A DNA stretch of 13,045 nucleotides from Burkholderiaceae bacterium (GTDB taxonomy: Bacteria; Pseudomonadota; Gammaproteobacteria; Burkholderiales; Burkholderiaceae_D), in assembly GCA_014379395.1 (NCBI GenBank), contig JACMLV010000505.1, positions 1 to 13,045 of the forward strand, in the 5' to 3' direction. Below are positions 5,841 through 13,045 of this stretch, one piece after another; the stretch's first letter is position 1; each line of letters starts with the position of its first letter. The notes beneath the pieces were generated by a model. The model searched no databases. It was not told where the DNA came from and was given only the letters and a program-made list of their open reading frames with translations. A program made the position numbers and the translations under genes.

Positions 5841-8800
5841 ATGGACTGGCAATTCTGGATCGATCGGGGCGGCACCTTCACCGACATCGTGGCAAGGCGC
5901 CCGGACGGCGCCCTGGCGACCCACAAGCTGCTCTCGGACAGTCCCGGCCAGTACCGCGACGCGGCCATCGCCGGCATCCGCCACCTGATGGGCCTGGCCG
6001 CCGGAGAAGCGGTGCCGGCCGGCGCCATCGAGGCGGTCAAGATGGGCACCACGGTGGCCACCAACGCGCTGCTCGAGCGTAACGGCGAGCCGACCGCGCT
6101 GGCCATCACGCGCGGCTTTCGCGACGCCTTGCGCATCGCCTACCAGAACCGGCCGCGCTTGTTCGCGCGCCATATCGTGCTCCCCGAACTGCTCTACAGC
6201 CAAGTGATCGAAATCGACGAGCGCATCGGCGCGCACGGAGAATTGGTGCGTCCGCTCGACGTTCCCGCCGCCCGCGCCGCGCTGCAAGCGCTGTATGCGC
6301 AGGGCCTGCGTTCGCTGGCGATCGTCTTCATGCACGGCTACCGCCACACCCGGCACGAGGCGCGGGTGGCGGCGATCGCGCGCGCGATCGGCTTCACGCA
6401 AATCTCGGTGTCGCACCGGGTCAGCCCCCTGATGAAGCTGGTCGCCCGCGGCGACACCACCGTCGTCGACGCCTATCTGTCGCCGATCCTGCGCCGCTAC
6501 GTCGACCAGGTCGCCTTTGAGCTGCCCGGCGTGGCGCTGCAATTCATGCAGTCGAACGGCGGCCTGACCGACGCGCGCAGTTTCCAGGGCAAGGACAGCA
6601 TCCTGTCCGGCCCGGCCGGCGGCATCGTCGGCATGGCGCGCGCCAGCGTGCAGGCGGGCTTCGAGCGCGTGATCGGCTTCGACATGGGCGGCACCTCGAC
6701 CGACGTGTCGCACTACTGCGGCGAGTTCGAGCGCGTGTTCGAGACCCAAGTGGCCGGCGTGCGCATGCGCGCGCCGATGATGAGCATCCACACCGTGGCG
6801 GCCGGCGGCGGCTCGATCCTGCACTTCGACGGCAGCCGCTACCGGGTCGGCCCCGACAGCGCCGGCGCCAATCCCGGCCCGGCCAGCTACCGCCGCGGCG
6901 GCCCGCTCGCCGTGACCGACTGCAACGTCATGCTCGGCAAAATCCAGCCCGAGCACTTTCCGAAATTGTTCGGCGCCAGCGCCAGCGAGGCGCTCGACTT
7001 TGACGCGGTGCGGCGCCGGTTCGCCGCGCTGGCCGCCGAGATCGGCGCCGCCACCGGCCGGACGCCGGCGCCGGAACAGGTGGCCGAAGGCTACATCGAC
7101 ATCGCGGTCGGCAACATGGCCAACGCGATCAAGCAGATTTCCGTGCAGCGCGGCCACGACGTGACCGAGTACACGCTGACCAGCTTCGGCGGCGCCGGCG
7201 GCCAGCACGCCTGCCTGGTGGCCGACGCGCTCGGCATGCGCCGCGTCTTCATCCACACGCTGGCCGGCGTGATGTCGGCCTATGGCATGGGCCTGGCCGA
7301 CCAGAGCGCGCTGCGCGAGGCGGCGGTCGAGGCGCGGCTGGACGACAAGGCCCGGCCCGAGTTGACAAGCCGGCTGGTCGAGCTGGGCGAGCAAGCCCGC
7401 GCCGACCTGCTCGCGCAGGGCGTGGCGGCGGCGCGCATCGGGCTGATCGAGCGCGTCCACCTGCGCTACGAGGGCACCGATTCGGCCCTGATCGTCCTGT
7501 TCGACACCAACGCGGCAATGCAGGCCCAGTTCGAGGCGGCCTACAAGAAACGCTTTTCCTTCCTGATGCCGGCGCGCGCACTGATCGTCGAAGCGGTCTC
7601 GGTCGAGGCGATCGGCAAGTCGGACGCGCCGGCCGAGGCGCCGCCAAACCACGCGCCGCGCCCGGCCGCGCTGGAACCGTTGAATGTTGTGCCGATGTAT
7701 TGCGGCGGCGCCTGGCGCGACGCCGGCTTGTTTCCGCGCGCATCGCTGCGGCCGGGCGACATCGTCAAAGGCCCGGCCATCGTCGCAGAGGCCAACGCGA
7801 CCACCGTGATCGAACCGGGCTGGCAGGCCGAGGTGACGCCGCAGGACCATCTGGTACTCACTCGCGTCGAGGCGCCGCCGCCGCGGCGCGCGATCGGCAC
7901 CAGCGCCGATCCGGTGATGCTGGAAATTTTCAACAACCTGTTCATGTCGATCGCCGAGCAAATGGGGCTGCGCCTGCAAAACACCGCGCACTCGGTCAAC
8001 ATCAAGGAGCGGCTCGACTTCAGCTGCGCCATTTTTGACGCCGGCGGCAACCTGATCGCCAACGCGCCGCACATGCCGGTGCACCTGGGCTCGATGGGCG
8101 AGAGCATCAAAACCGTCATGCGCGACAACGCCGGCGCGATGCGTCCGGGCGACGTCTTCATGCTCAACGACCCGTACCACGGCGGCACCCATCTGCCCGA
8201 CGTCACCGTGATCTCGCCGGTGTTCGACGAGGCCGGCGCGGCGATCCTGTTCTACGTCGGCTCGCGCGGCCACCACGCCGACATCGGCGGCACCACGCCC
8301 GGCTCGATGCCGCCCGACTCGCGCAGCATCGAGCAGGAGGGCGTCCTGATCACCAACTTCAAGCTAATCGACGGCGCCAGCGGCGCCCTGCGCGAGGCCG
8401 ACACGCGCGCCTTGCTGGCCGGCGCGCGCCACCCGGCCCGCAACATCGAGCAAAACCTGGCCGACCTGCGCGCCCAGGTGGCGGCCAACCAGAAGGGCGT
8501 CGACGAGCTGCGCAAGATGGTGGACCATTTCGGACTCGGCGTGGTGCAGGCCTACATGGGCCACGTGCAAGACAACGCCGAGGAGGCGGTGCGGCGCGTG
8601 ATCGGCGCGCTGAGCGACGGCGCCTTCGCCGTGCGGCTCGACAACGGCGCCCGGATCCGGGTCGCGATCCGGGTCGACGCCGCCAGTCGCAGCGCCGAGA
8701 TCGACTTCGGCGGCACGTCAAGCCAGCAGCCGAACAACTTCAACGCGCCGGCGGCGGTCTGCATGGCGGCCGTGCTGTACGTCTTCCGCACCCTGGTCGA

Positions 8801-9467
8801 CGCCGACATCCCGCTCAACGCCGGTTGCCTGAAGCCGTTGCGCGTGATCATCCCGCCCGGCTCGATGTTGAATCCGTCCTATCCGGCCTCGGTGGTGTCG
8901 GGCAACGTCGAGACCTCGACCTGCATCACCAACGCCTTATATGGCGCGCTCGGCGCGATGGCGTCCAGCCAGGGCACGATGAACAATTTCACTTTCGGGA
9001 ACGAGCGTTACCAATATTACGAAACCATCGCCGGCGGCTCGGGGGCCGGGCCGGGTTTCGACGGCACCGACGTCGTGCAAACGAATATGACGAACTCGCG
9101 CCTGACCGATCCGGAAATCCTGGAATTCCGCTTCCCGGTGCGGCTGGAAAGCTTCGAGATCCGCGCCGACTCGGGCGGCGCCGGGCGCTGGCGCGGCGGC
9201 AACGGCGCGGTGCGCAAGCTGCGCTTTCTGGAGCCGATGATGGCGGCGATTTTGTCGAACAACCGGATCGTGGCGCCGTTCGGCATGGCCGGCGGCGCGC
9301 CCGGCGCGCTCGGGCGCAACAGCGTGCGGCGCGCCGATGGTTCGCTCGAACCGCTGGCGCATATCGGCAAGGTGGCAATGCGGGCCGGGGATGTGTTCGT
9401 CATCGAGACGCCGGGCGGCGGCGGATACGGGCCGCCCGAGTCGTCACAAGATGATGGTGTGAAGTGA
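5841..9467 (+). CDS. 5-oxoprolinase, fused hydantoinase A/B type (1208 aa)
   Basis: Predicted cytoplasmic ATP-dependent 5-oxo-L-proline hydrolase, giving L-glutamate (pyroglutamate salvage). The length and domain order match the full-length fused OplAH-type enzymes. The HyuA half (residues 1 to about 680) starts with DRGGTFTDIV (8-17), has MGTTVATNALLE (near 68-79) and the phosphate-binding-like FDMGGTSTDVS (280-290). The HyuB half (about 690-1205) starts at DPVMLEIFNNLFMSIAEQMG and includes SVNIKERLDFSCAIFD, LNDPYHGGTHLPDV and the C-terminal GGNGAVRKLRF and ETPGGGGYG. The frame is open upstream of 5841, but the family's N-terminus fits the ATG at 5841; its Shine-Dalgarno (GGGG at 5832) is weak. 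Other HyuA/HyuB enzymes (N-methylhydantoinase, acetone carboxylase-like) are usually split in two genes, so 5-oxoprolinase is favoured. No transport or lactam-pathway partner gene is adjacent. Confidence 0.93.
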   Translation: MDWQFWIDRGGTFTDIVARRPDGALATHKLLSDSPGQYRDAAIAGIRHLMGLAAGEAVPAGAIEAVKMGTTVATNALLERNGEPTALAITRGFRDALRIAYQNRPRLFARHIVLPELLYSQVIEIDERIGAHGELVRPLDVPAARAALQALYAQGLRSLAIVFMHGYRHTRHEARVAAIARAIGFTQISVSHRVSPLMKLVARGDTTVVDAYLSPILRRYVDQVAFELPGVALQFMQSNGGLTDARSFQGKDSILSGPAGGIVGMARASVQAGFERVIGFDMGGTSTDVSHYCGEFERVFETQVAGVRMRAPMMSIHTVAAGGGSILHFDGSRYRVGPDSAGANPGPASYRRGGPLAVTDCNVMLGKIQPEHFPKLFGASASEALDFDAVRRRFAALAAEIGAATGRTPAPEQVAEGYIDIAVGNMANAIKQISVQRGHDVTEYTLTSFGGAGGQHACLVADALGMRRVFIHTLAGVMSAYGMGLADQSALREAAVEARLDDKARPELTSRLVELGEQARADLLAQGVAAARIGLIERVHLRYEGTDSALIVLFDTNAAMQAQFEAAYKKRFSFLMPARALIVEAVSVEAIGKSDAPAEAPPNHAPRPAALEPLNVVPMYCGGAWRDAGLFPRASLRPGDIVKGPAIVAEANATTVIEPGWQAEVTPQDHLVLTRVEAPPPRRAIGTSADPVMLEIFNNLFMSIAEQMGLRLQNTAHSVNIKERLDFSCAIFDAGGNLIANAPHMPVHLGSMGESIKTVMRDNAGAMRPGDVFMLNDPYHGGTHLPDVTVISPVFDEAGAAILFYVGSRGHHADIGGTTPGSMPPDSRSIEQEGVLITNFKLIDGASGALREADTRALLAGARHPARNIEQNLADLRAQVAANQKGVDELRKMVDHFGLGVVQAYMGHVQDNAEEAVRRVIGALSDGAFAVRLDNGARIRVAIRVDAASRSAEIDFGGTSSQQPNNFNAPAAVCMAAVLYVFRTLVDADIPLNAGCLKPLRVIIPPGSMLNPSYPASVVSGNVETSTCITNALYGALGAMASSQGTMNNFTFGNERYQYYETIAGGSGAGPGFDGTDVVQTNMTNSRLTDPEILEFRFPVRLESFEIRADSGGAGRWRGGNGAVRKLRFLEPMMAAILSNNRIVAPFGMAGGAPGALGRNSVRRADGSLEPLAHIGKVAMRAGDVFVIETPGGGGYGPPESSQDDGVK

Positions 9468-9540
9468 AGAGGAGGGCGCCGGCCGGATGGCGGGCGCGAT
9501 CATGCGGGGGAAAGCCCTGAGGTTGAAACTGAAACGCGGC

Positions 9541-9789
9541 TTAGCGGTAAAACGCTTCGACCTTGCCTTTTAATTTGATCAGCATCGGGCGGCCCTTGCG
9601 ATCGACCGACTTGCCGGCGGGGACTTTGATCCAGCCTTCGCTGACGCAATATTCCTCGACGTCCGAGCGCTCTTTATCGTTGAATTTGATGCCGATGTCG
9701 TGTTCGAACGCGGCGGCGACGTGATGCGGGCTGCGTGGATCGATCGACAGATGGTCGGGCAAAGGGGGGAGTGTGGTGGTATCGTTCAT
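9541..9789 (-). CDS. DUF3297 family protein (82 aa)
   Basis: Small cytoplasmic protein of unknown function, highly conserved across proteobacteria. The recognised core is LPDHLSIDPRSPHHVAAAFE (10-29), then IGIKFNDKERSDVEEYCVSEGWIKVPAGKSVDRKG and the ending IKLKGKVEAFYR. The length is normal for the family. The start fits the family N-terminus, yet there is no Shine-Dalgarno sequence. Instead a sigma70-like promoter ends 8 nt before the ATG, so the mRNA is probably leaderless. It converges with the 5-oxoprolinase gene, with 73 bp between and no clear terminator there. Confidence 0.92.
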   Translation of the reverse strand: MNDTTTLPPLPDHLSIDPRSPHHVAAAFEHDIGIKFNDKERSDVEEYCVSEGWIKVPAGKSVDRKGRPMLIKLKGKVEAFYR

Positions 9790-9797
9790 GGGCCGTC

Positions 9798-9826
9798 ATT
9801 ATCCACCAGAACGAGCGCCCTTACAA
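9798..9826 (-). promoter_or_regulatory. Promoter of the DUF3297 gene (leaderless geometry)
   Basis: On the - strand, TTGTAA (-35, at 9826-9821), a 17-bp spacer and GATAAT (-10, at 9803-9798) form a good sigma70 match. Transcription would start at about 9791, two bases before the ATG at 9789. This gives the gene its own promoter within the 63-bp gap after the bacteriohemerythrin gene. Confidence 0.6.
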
Positions 9827-9852
9827 CCGCGCCTGCCTTGATGGGCGGCGTT

Positions 9853-10317
9853 TCATTCCTTCCAATCCGCCAACTGCCGCACCGTCCACGAGGGCGCGAC
9901 CTCGGGCGCGGCGCGCTTCTTCCGCTCTGCGGCGAAGCTGGCCATTTGCATGTCCGAACCCTGGATGTGATCGGTCAGCCAGGCGCCCAAAAATTCGGCC
10001 ACTTCGATCGACATATTGGTTTTGCCGGCCTTGAGCTTATTGTGTTGCTCGATCACCTTCCAGAGCAGCAGCTCATGCTCTTGCCGGTGCGCATCCAGGC
10101 CGGGGAAGCCGATCGTCTTCATGTAGTCTTCCTCGCGCATGAAATGGCCCTTGGTGTAGACGACCAGGTCGAACAGCACCTGCTCGAGCACATCCTGTCC
10201 CTGTTGCGCGCGCATCGCGTCGTGCAGGCAATTGATGATGTCGAACATCTTGCGGTGGCCGGCGTCGATGAAGACGTTGCCAACGCTTAAGTTGTCGGAC
10301 CAGGAAGCATAAGCCAT
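9853..10317 (-). CDS. Bacteriohemerythrin (single domain, 154 aa)
   Basis: Cytoplasmic non-heme diiron O2-binding protein. All seven iron ligands of the family can be placed: H21 (DAGHRK), H58 and E62 (KGHFMREED), H77 and H81 (HRQEH), H117 and D122 (DHIQGSD). The N-terminus (WSDNLSVGNVFIDAGHRKMF) fits the family. A ~30-residue basic and proline-containing tail (SFAAERKKRAAPEVAPSW...) extends beyond the four-helix bundle. Family members are proposed to deliver or store O2 or to protect against oxygen and NO stress; which applies here is not visible. GGAGG lies 12 nt before the ATG, a rather long spacing. The gene follows the response-regulator gene on the same strand, 108 bp apart. Confidence 0.94.
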   Translation of the reverse strand: MAYASWSDNLSVGNVFIDAGHRKMFDIINCLHDAMRAQQGQDVLEQVLFDLVVYTKGHFMREEDYMKTIGFPGLDAHRQEHELLLWKVIEQHNKLKAGKTNMSIEVAEFLGAWLTDHIQGSDMQMASFAAERKKRAAPEVAPSWTVRQLADWKE

Positions 10318-10360
10318 AAACCAGGTTTTCCTCCAATTGCGGGTGTCGAGCTTTCATCGG

Positions 10361-10387
10361 CGCGGAGCGAATTTGGATCGCTCCGCG
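10361..10387. repeat. Perfect 10-bp palindrome between response-regulator and bacteriohemerythrin genes
   Basis: CGCGGAGCGA, a 7-nt spacer (ATTTGGA), then TCGCTCCGCG. It begins 38 bp after the regulator stop and ends 43 bp before the bacteriohemerythrin start. There is no T-run on either side, so it is not a normal intrinsic terminator. It may be a transcription-end or mRNA-processing hairpin, or an operator for the bacteriohemerythrin gene. Confidence 0.6.
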
Positions 10388-10425
10388 GCGTATGAGGCAT
10401 TAACGCGAATTTCAAGCCAGCCTAT

Positions 10426-12057
10426 TCAAGCCCACGTCGAAATGCCGTACTTGGCTTGCGCCCTCGCGTAGCCCTCGTGCAGGGCTGTCAGCGCCGGCTG
10501 CGCCGGATCGAGGCGGGCGACGGTGTGCATCTGCTCGGCGGCCTGCTCGGCCAGCGGCGCCTCCCAGCCGAACGCGTTGATCTGGGCCAGGATCGCCTCG
10601 ACCGAAGTGAGCAACAAGTCGACGTTGGCGGGCATCTTGCGCACCGCGCGCGCCAGCAGCGCGACCGCCTCGCGCAATTCGCCCTGGCGGCTTTTCTCGG
10701 CCGCCTCGCTCATCATCGTCGCGACCTGCTGCTCGACTTTCACGCCGATCTCGCGCGCCAGGTCGGGGCGGCCGGCCTGCGCGAACAGCCCCCCAGCCTG
10801 CTCGACCGTGAGGGCGTTGTCGGCGTCGTTCATCAAGCTCAGCACGACGTTCGAGGCGGCGTGGTCGAGCTGGTGCTCGAGGCAGTTGTGCATCAGCCCG
10901 ACGCGCAGCCGGCTCGACAGGCCCTTGGCGGTGCCGACGGTCTCGGCGGCGAGGGTGAATTCGTTGGCCGCGCCGCGCGCGTTGCCGTTCAGTTCGAGCA
11001 GCAGCCCGGCGGCGATGGCGCTGCAGGTCGCCACGTTCGGGCTGCCGCGCGAGGTGCGCTCCAAATCGCGGATCACGCTGCCGGCCTGGTCGGCGTCGCC
11101 CTTGCTGACTAGGGCCTTGACCAGGTTCAGGTGGTCTTCCGGGTCGCGGAATTCGGAATATTTGACCTTCGTGACGACTTGGCGGAACGCGCGCTCGGCC
11201 GCGCCGATGTCGCCGGCCGCCTGCGCCACGCCGCCCAGATGGCGCAGACGCTGCACCACGTTCGGCGAAATGCTGACGGCGTCCTCCAGCACCTGCTGCG
11301 CGGCGCCGGTTTCGCCGAGCGCCTCGTGGGTCTTGGCCAGCATGTCGTAGGCCGCCATCAGGCGCGGATTGCGGGTGATCAGCTCGCTCAGGCTGGCGCG
11401 CGCCTCGTCAAAGCGCTGGCGCGCGAACAGCGCGCGCGCCAGGCCGAAATGGGCCCAGTCGGCGCCATGCGCGCCGATCGCGTCGAGATAAATCTGTTCG
11501 GCCTGCTCGGCCTGGCCCAGCTGGAGATGCAGTTCGGCGCGCAGGCGCGCGAAATCGGCGCCGTAGCGCGGATTGTCGGCCTCGCCGGCGAGGCAGGCCT
11601 CGATCGCCTCTTGCTGGCGGCCCTGTTCGAGCAACTGGTAGGCCGGCATGAACACGCGGCGCCGCTCGATGGCGCGGGCGATGCGCGAACCGAGCAAATC
11701 GAGCGTGAACGGTTTGAGGATGTAGTCGGCCGGCGTCAGTTCGGCCGTGCCGACCACCTTGCTGGGCACGGCCTCCGAGGTCAGCATGATGAAGATGGTG
11801 GAAGCGCCGATCAATTTGTTGCGGCGCAGGTCTTCCAGCAGCTGCTGGCCGTCCTGGCCGCTGACGCCGTCGCCCAGCTCGTACTCGCACAGGATGATGT
11901 CGAAGCTCTTCGCGTTCAACAGGCGCACGGCGGCGGCGGCATTGGACGCGTAGTCGATGCGGTTGATCGACGCCTGGCTCAGCGTGCCCTGCAGGCTCGA
12001 GCGCATGCGCGGGTTGGGGTCGATGATTAAGATTGATAGATCGCTGGGTTCCGTCAT
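10426..12057 (-). CDS. Receiver-TPR protein with Glu at the phospho-acceptor site (543 aa)
   Basis: Cytoplasmic signalling protein without a DNA-binding output domain. Residues 5-125 are a CheY-like receiver: LIIDPN (10-15, acidic D13), LCEYELGDG (56-64), the switch threonine in MLTSE (T93) and LKPF with K115. The residue at the phospho-acceptor position is Glu58, not Asp, and the second acidic-pocket residue is Pro14. Residues about 140-543 are helical tetratricopeptide-like repeats (for example LLEQGRQQEAIEACLAGEAD, LARALFARQRFDEARASLSE, LAKTHEALGETGAAQQVLEDA), a protein-interaction scaffold. The ATG at 12057 is chosen because AGGA lies 7 nt upstream and the receiver fold begins directly after it; the frame continues upstream to 12141 without a better site. 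It may signal in a phosphorylation-independent way. No histidine kinase is adjacent. Confidence 0.9.
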   Translation of the reverse strand: MTEPSDLSILIIDPNPRMRSSLQGTLSQASINRIDYASNAAAAVRLLNAKSFDIILCEYELGDGVSGQDGQQLLEDLRRNKLIGASTIFIMLTSEAVPSKVVGTAELTPADYILKPFTLDLLGSRIARAIERRRVFMPAYQLLEQGRQQEAIEACLAGEADNPRYGADFARLRAELHLQLGQAEQAEQIYLDAIGAHGADWAHFGLARALFARQRFDEARASLSELITRNPRLMAAYDMLAKTHEALGETGAAQQVLEDAVSISPNVVQRLRHLGGVAQAAGDIGAAERAFRQVVTKVKYSEFRDPEDHLNLVKALVSKGDADQAGSVIRDLERTSRGSPNVATCSAIAAGLLLELNGNARGAANEFTLAAETVGTAKGLSSRLRVGLMHNCLEHQLDHAASNVVLSLMNDADNALTVEQAGGLFAQAGRPDLAREIGVKVEQQVATMMSEAAEKSRQGELREAVALLARAVRKMPANVDLLLTSVEAILAQINAFGWEAPLAEQAAEQMHTVARLDPAQPALTALHEGYARAQAKYGISTWA

Positions 12058-12202
12058 CGACTGGTCCTTGCAAGAATGCATGAATGTGCTGCTTCGACTG
12101 CCGCGCCGACGCTCGCCGCGGGTTGGCAAGCGGGTCGGCAAGCGCGCCGGTCAAGGTGTGGCCAAGGGTATGTCAACAAAAGTGACAACTAAAATTGCCG
12201 TT

Positions 12203-12222
12203 AAGCATACTCCAAGCATACT
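12203..12222. repeat. Direct repeat AAGCATACT x2, 11-bp period
   Basis: AAGCATACT at 12203-12211 recurs at 12214-12222, one helical turn apart, in an A+T-rich island (about 12170-12240) of the 335-bp divergent region 12058-12392. It overlaps the candidate -10 and spacer of the response-regulator promoter, so it is a plausible operator. The regulator is unknown. Apart from this and the promoter candidates, the divergent region shows no gene or RNA that I can support. Confidence 0.6.
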
Positions 12223-12233
12223 GAAAATGCCAA
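12204..12233 (-). promoter_or_regulatory. Candidate promoter of the receiver-TPR gene
   Basis: On the - strand, TTGGCA (12233-12228), an 18-bp spacer and TATGCT (12209-12204). The leader to the ATG at 12057 would be about 140 nt. A perfect TTGACA on the same strand (12176-12171) lacks a good -10 at 17 bp and is the alternative. Confidence 0.4.
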
Positions 12234-12305
12234 AAAGTCGCCGCAATCGCGCGCGCGGGCGTCATTCCGGCCTCGTCCGGACTGCCTGAAAGGCATGCAA
12301 ACGGG

Positions 12306-12311
12306 TATAAT
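12306..12311 (+). promoter_or_regulatory. Perfect -10 box of purL
   Basis: TATAAT lies inside the small palindrome CGGG-TATAAT-CCCG. No good -35 is seen at 16-18 bp. The predicted start near 12318 gives a leader of about 75 nt that begins with a T7 run (12323-12329) and has no clear Shine-Dalgarno. Confidence 0.6.
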
Positions 12312-12392
12312 CCCGGCATACGTTTTTTTGCAATGCCATCTGCCATCTCTATTTTCAACCCGCAGCCACGCTGCATCAACCACCTTCCAACC

Positions 12393-13045
12393 ATGTTGAT
12401 TCTGCCGGGTTCCAATGCCCTGTCCGTTTTCCGTAGCCAGCGCCTGTTGACCCAATTGCAGGCCGTGCTGCCCGCCGTTGCCTCGGTCCAGGCCCGCTAC
12501 ATCCATTTCATCGACGCCTCCCAGCCCCTGACGCAGGACGACATCAATCGTCTCGACGCGCTGCTGACCTATGGCGACGCGGCCGAGCCGGCTGTGGAAG
12601 AGGGCGTGTGCGAAGAATTTTTCGTCATTCCGCGCTTCGGCACCATCTCGCCGTGGGCCTCGAAGGCGACCGACATCGCGCACAACTGCGGCATGGCGCA
12701 CATCCACCGCGTCGAGCGCGGCGTCGCCTTCCGCATCAACCTGAAGGCGGGCATCCTGGGCAGCAGCCTCGGCGCCGCCAAGCAGTTCACAGCGGACGAG
12801 GCGCGGGAAGTCGCCGCGCTGCTGCACGACCGCATGACGGAAAGCGTGCTGCGCCACCCCGACCAGGCCGCCGACCTGTTCCGCGCCCTGGAAGCGCGGC
12901 CGCTCGAATCGATCGACGTGCTGGGCGCCGGCAAGGCCGCGCTGGTGGCGGCGAACACCGACCTCGGCCTGGCCATGTCGGACGACGAGATCGACTACCT
13001 GCTGGAAGCTTTCACCAAGGCCGCGCGCAACCCGACCGACGTCGA
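12393..13045 (+). CDS. purL: Phosphoribosylformylglycinamidine synthase, N-terminal part (cut by window end)
   Basis: First 217 residues of the large single-chain FGAM synthase of proteobacteria, which makes FGAM from FGAR, glutamine and ATP in de novo purine synthesis. MLILPGSNALSVFRSQRLL matches the E. coli PurL opening (MEILRGSPALSAFRINKLL pattern). FFVIPRFGTISPWASKATDI and HNCGMAHIHRVERG are family signatures of the N-terminal PurS-like and linker region. The window ends well before the catalytic and glutaminase domains. An in-frame ATG at 12333 would add 20 residues, but those do not fit the family, and neither start has a good Shine-Dalgarno; 12393 is chosen by homology. It diverges from the receiver-TPR gene. 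Confidence 0.96.
   Translation, partial: MLILPGSNALSVFRSQRLLTQLQAVLPAVASVQARYIHFIDASQPLTQDDINRLDALLTYGDAAEPAVEEGVCEEFFVIPRFGTISPWASKATDIAHNCGMAHIHRVERGVAFRINLKAGILGSSLGAAKQFTADEAREVAALLHDRMTESVLRHPDQAADLFRALEARPLESIDVLGAGKAALVAANTDLGLAMSDDEIDYLLEAFTKAARNPTDV

Noticed and set aside
5706..8276. Very long open frame (about 856 codons) on the - strand opposite the 5-oxoprolinase gene
   Set aside because: It is antisense to a clearly recognised enzyme, its translation is Arg/Ala/His/Asp-rich with no domain pattern, and GC-rich DNA produces such shadow frames.
11131..12030. + strand frame of about 299 codons opposite the receiver-TPR gene
   Set aside because: Antisense to a convincing receiver-TPR protein; composition is that of a shadow frame.
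12171..12176. TTGACA on the - strand as the -35 of the receiver-TPR gene
   Set aside because: The hexamer is perfect, but 17 bp downstream there is only TGACCG, not a usable -10; the TTGGCA/TATGCT pair is better.
12333..12392. Longer purL start at the in-frame ATG 12333
   Set aside because: The extra 20 residues (MPSAISIFNPQPRCINHLPT) do not fit the PurL N-terminus, and no Shine-Dalgarno precedes that ATG.

Overview
The window is GC-rich DNA from a Gram-negative bacterium. The start of purL, the DUF3297 protein, the TPR response regulator and the overall codon use look most like a betaproteobacterium of the Oxalobacteraceae (Massilia/Duganella/Janthinobacterium type). That placement is inferred from remembered protein similarity, not from a search. 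No tRNA, rRNA, CRISPR array, insertion sequence or transposase was seen.

The left third (1-5230, all + strand) is the accessory part. It opens inside a large fused cyclodehydratase: a TOMM leader-binding/E1-like 'C' part joined to a YcaO 'D' part, the enzyme class that makes azoline rings in ribosomal peptides. A 201-bp gap follows, holding a 10-bp tandem repeat and an FNR-like palindrome. Next come two divergent paralogues of a family I do not recognise (452 and 413 aa). The first has no signal peptide; the second has a possible one. Last is a 74-aa protein with a strong ribosome binding site and lower GC. Strong inverted repeats lie between the paralogues and after the small gene. The genes may be a RiPP-type cluster in which the enzyme modifies the small protein or, less conventionally, one of the large ones. 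The small protein has no cysteine and no obvious core, so this link rests on proximity only.

The middle (5296-9467) holds a secreted OB-fold protein on the - strand. A complete 1208-aa fused 5-oxoprolinase (hydantoinase A plus B domains) is transcribed divergently from it.

The right third (9541-12057, - strand) holds a DUF3297 protein with what looks like a leaderless promoter, a single-domain bacteriohemerythrin with all seven iron ligands, and a receiver-TPR protein whose phospho-acceptor aspartate is replaced by glutamate. A 335-bp divergent region with a direct repeat and two promoter candidates leads to purL, which runs off the right edge. This part looks like ordinary core or household genome.
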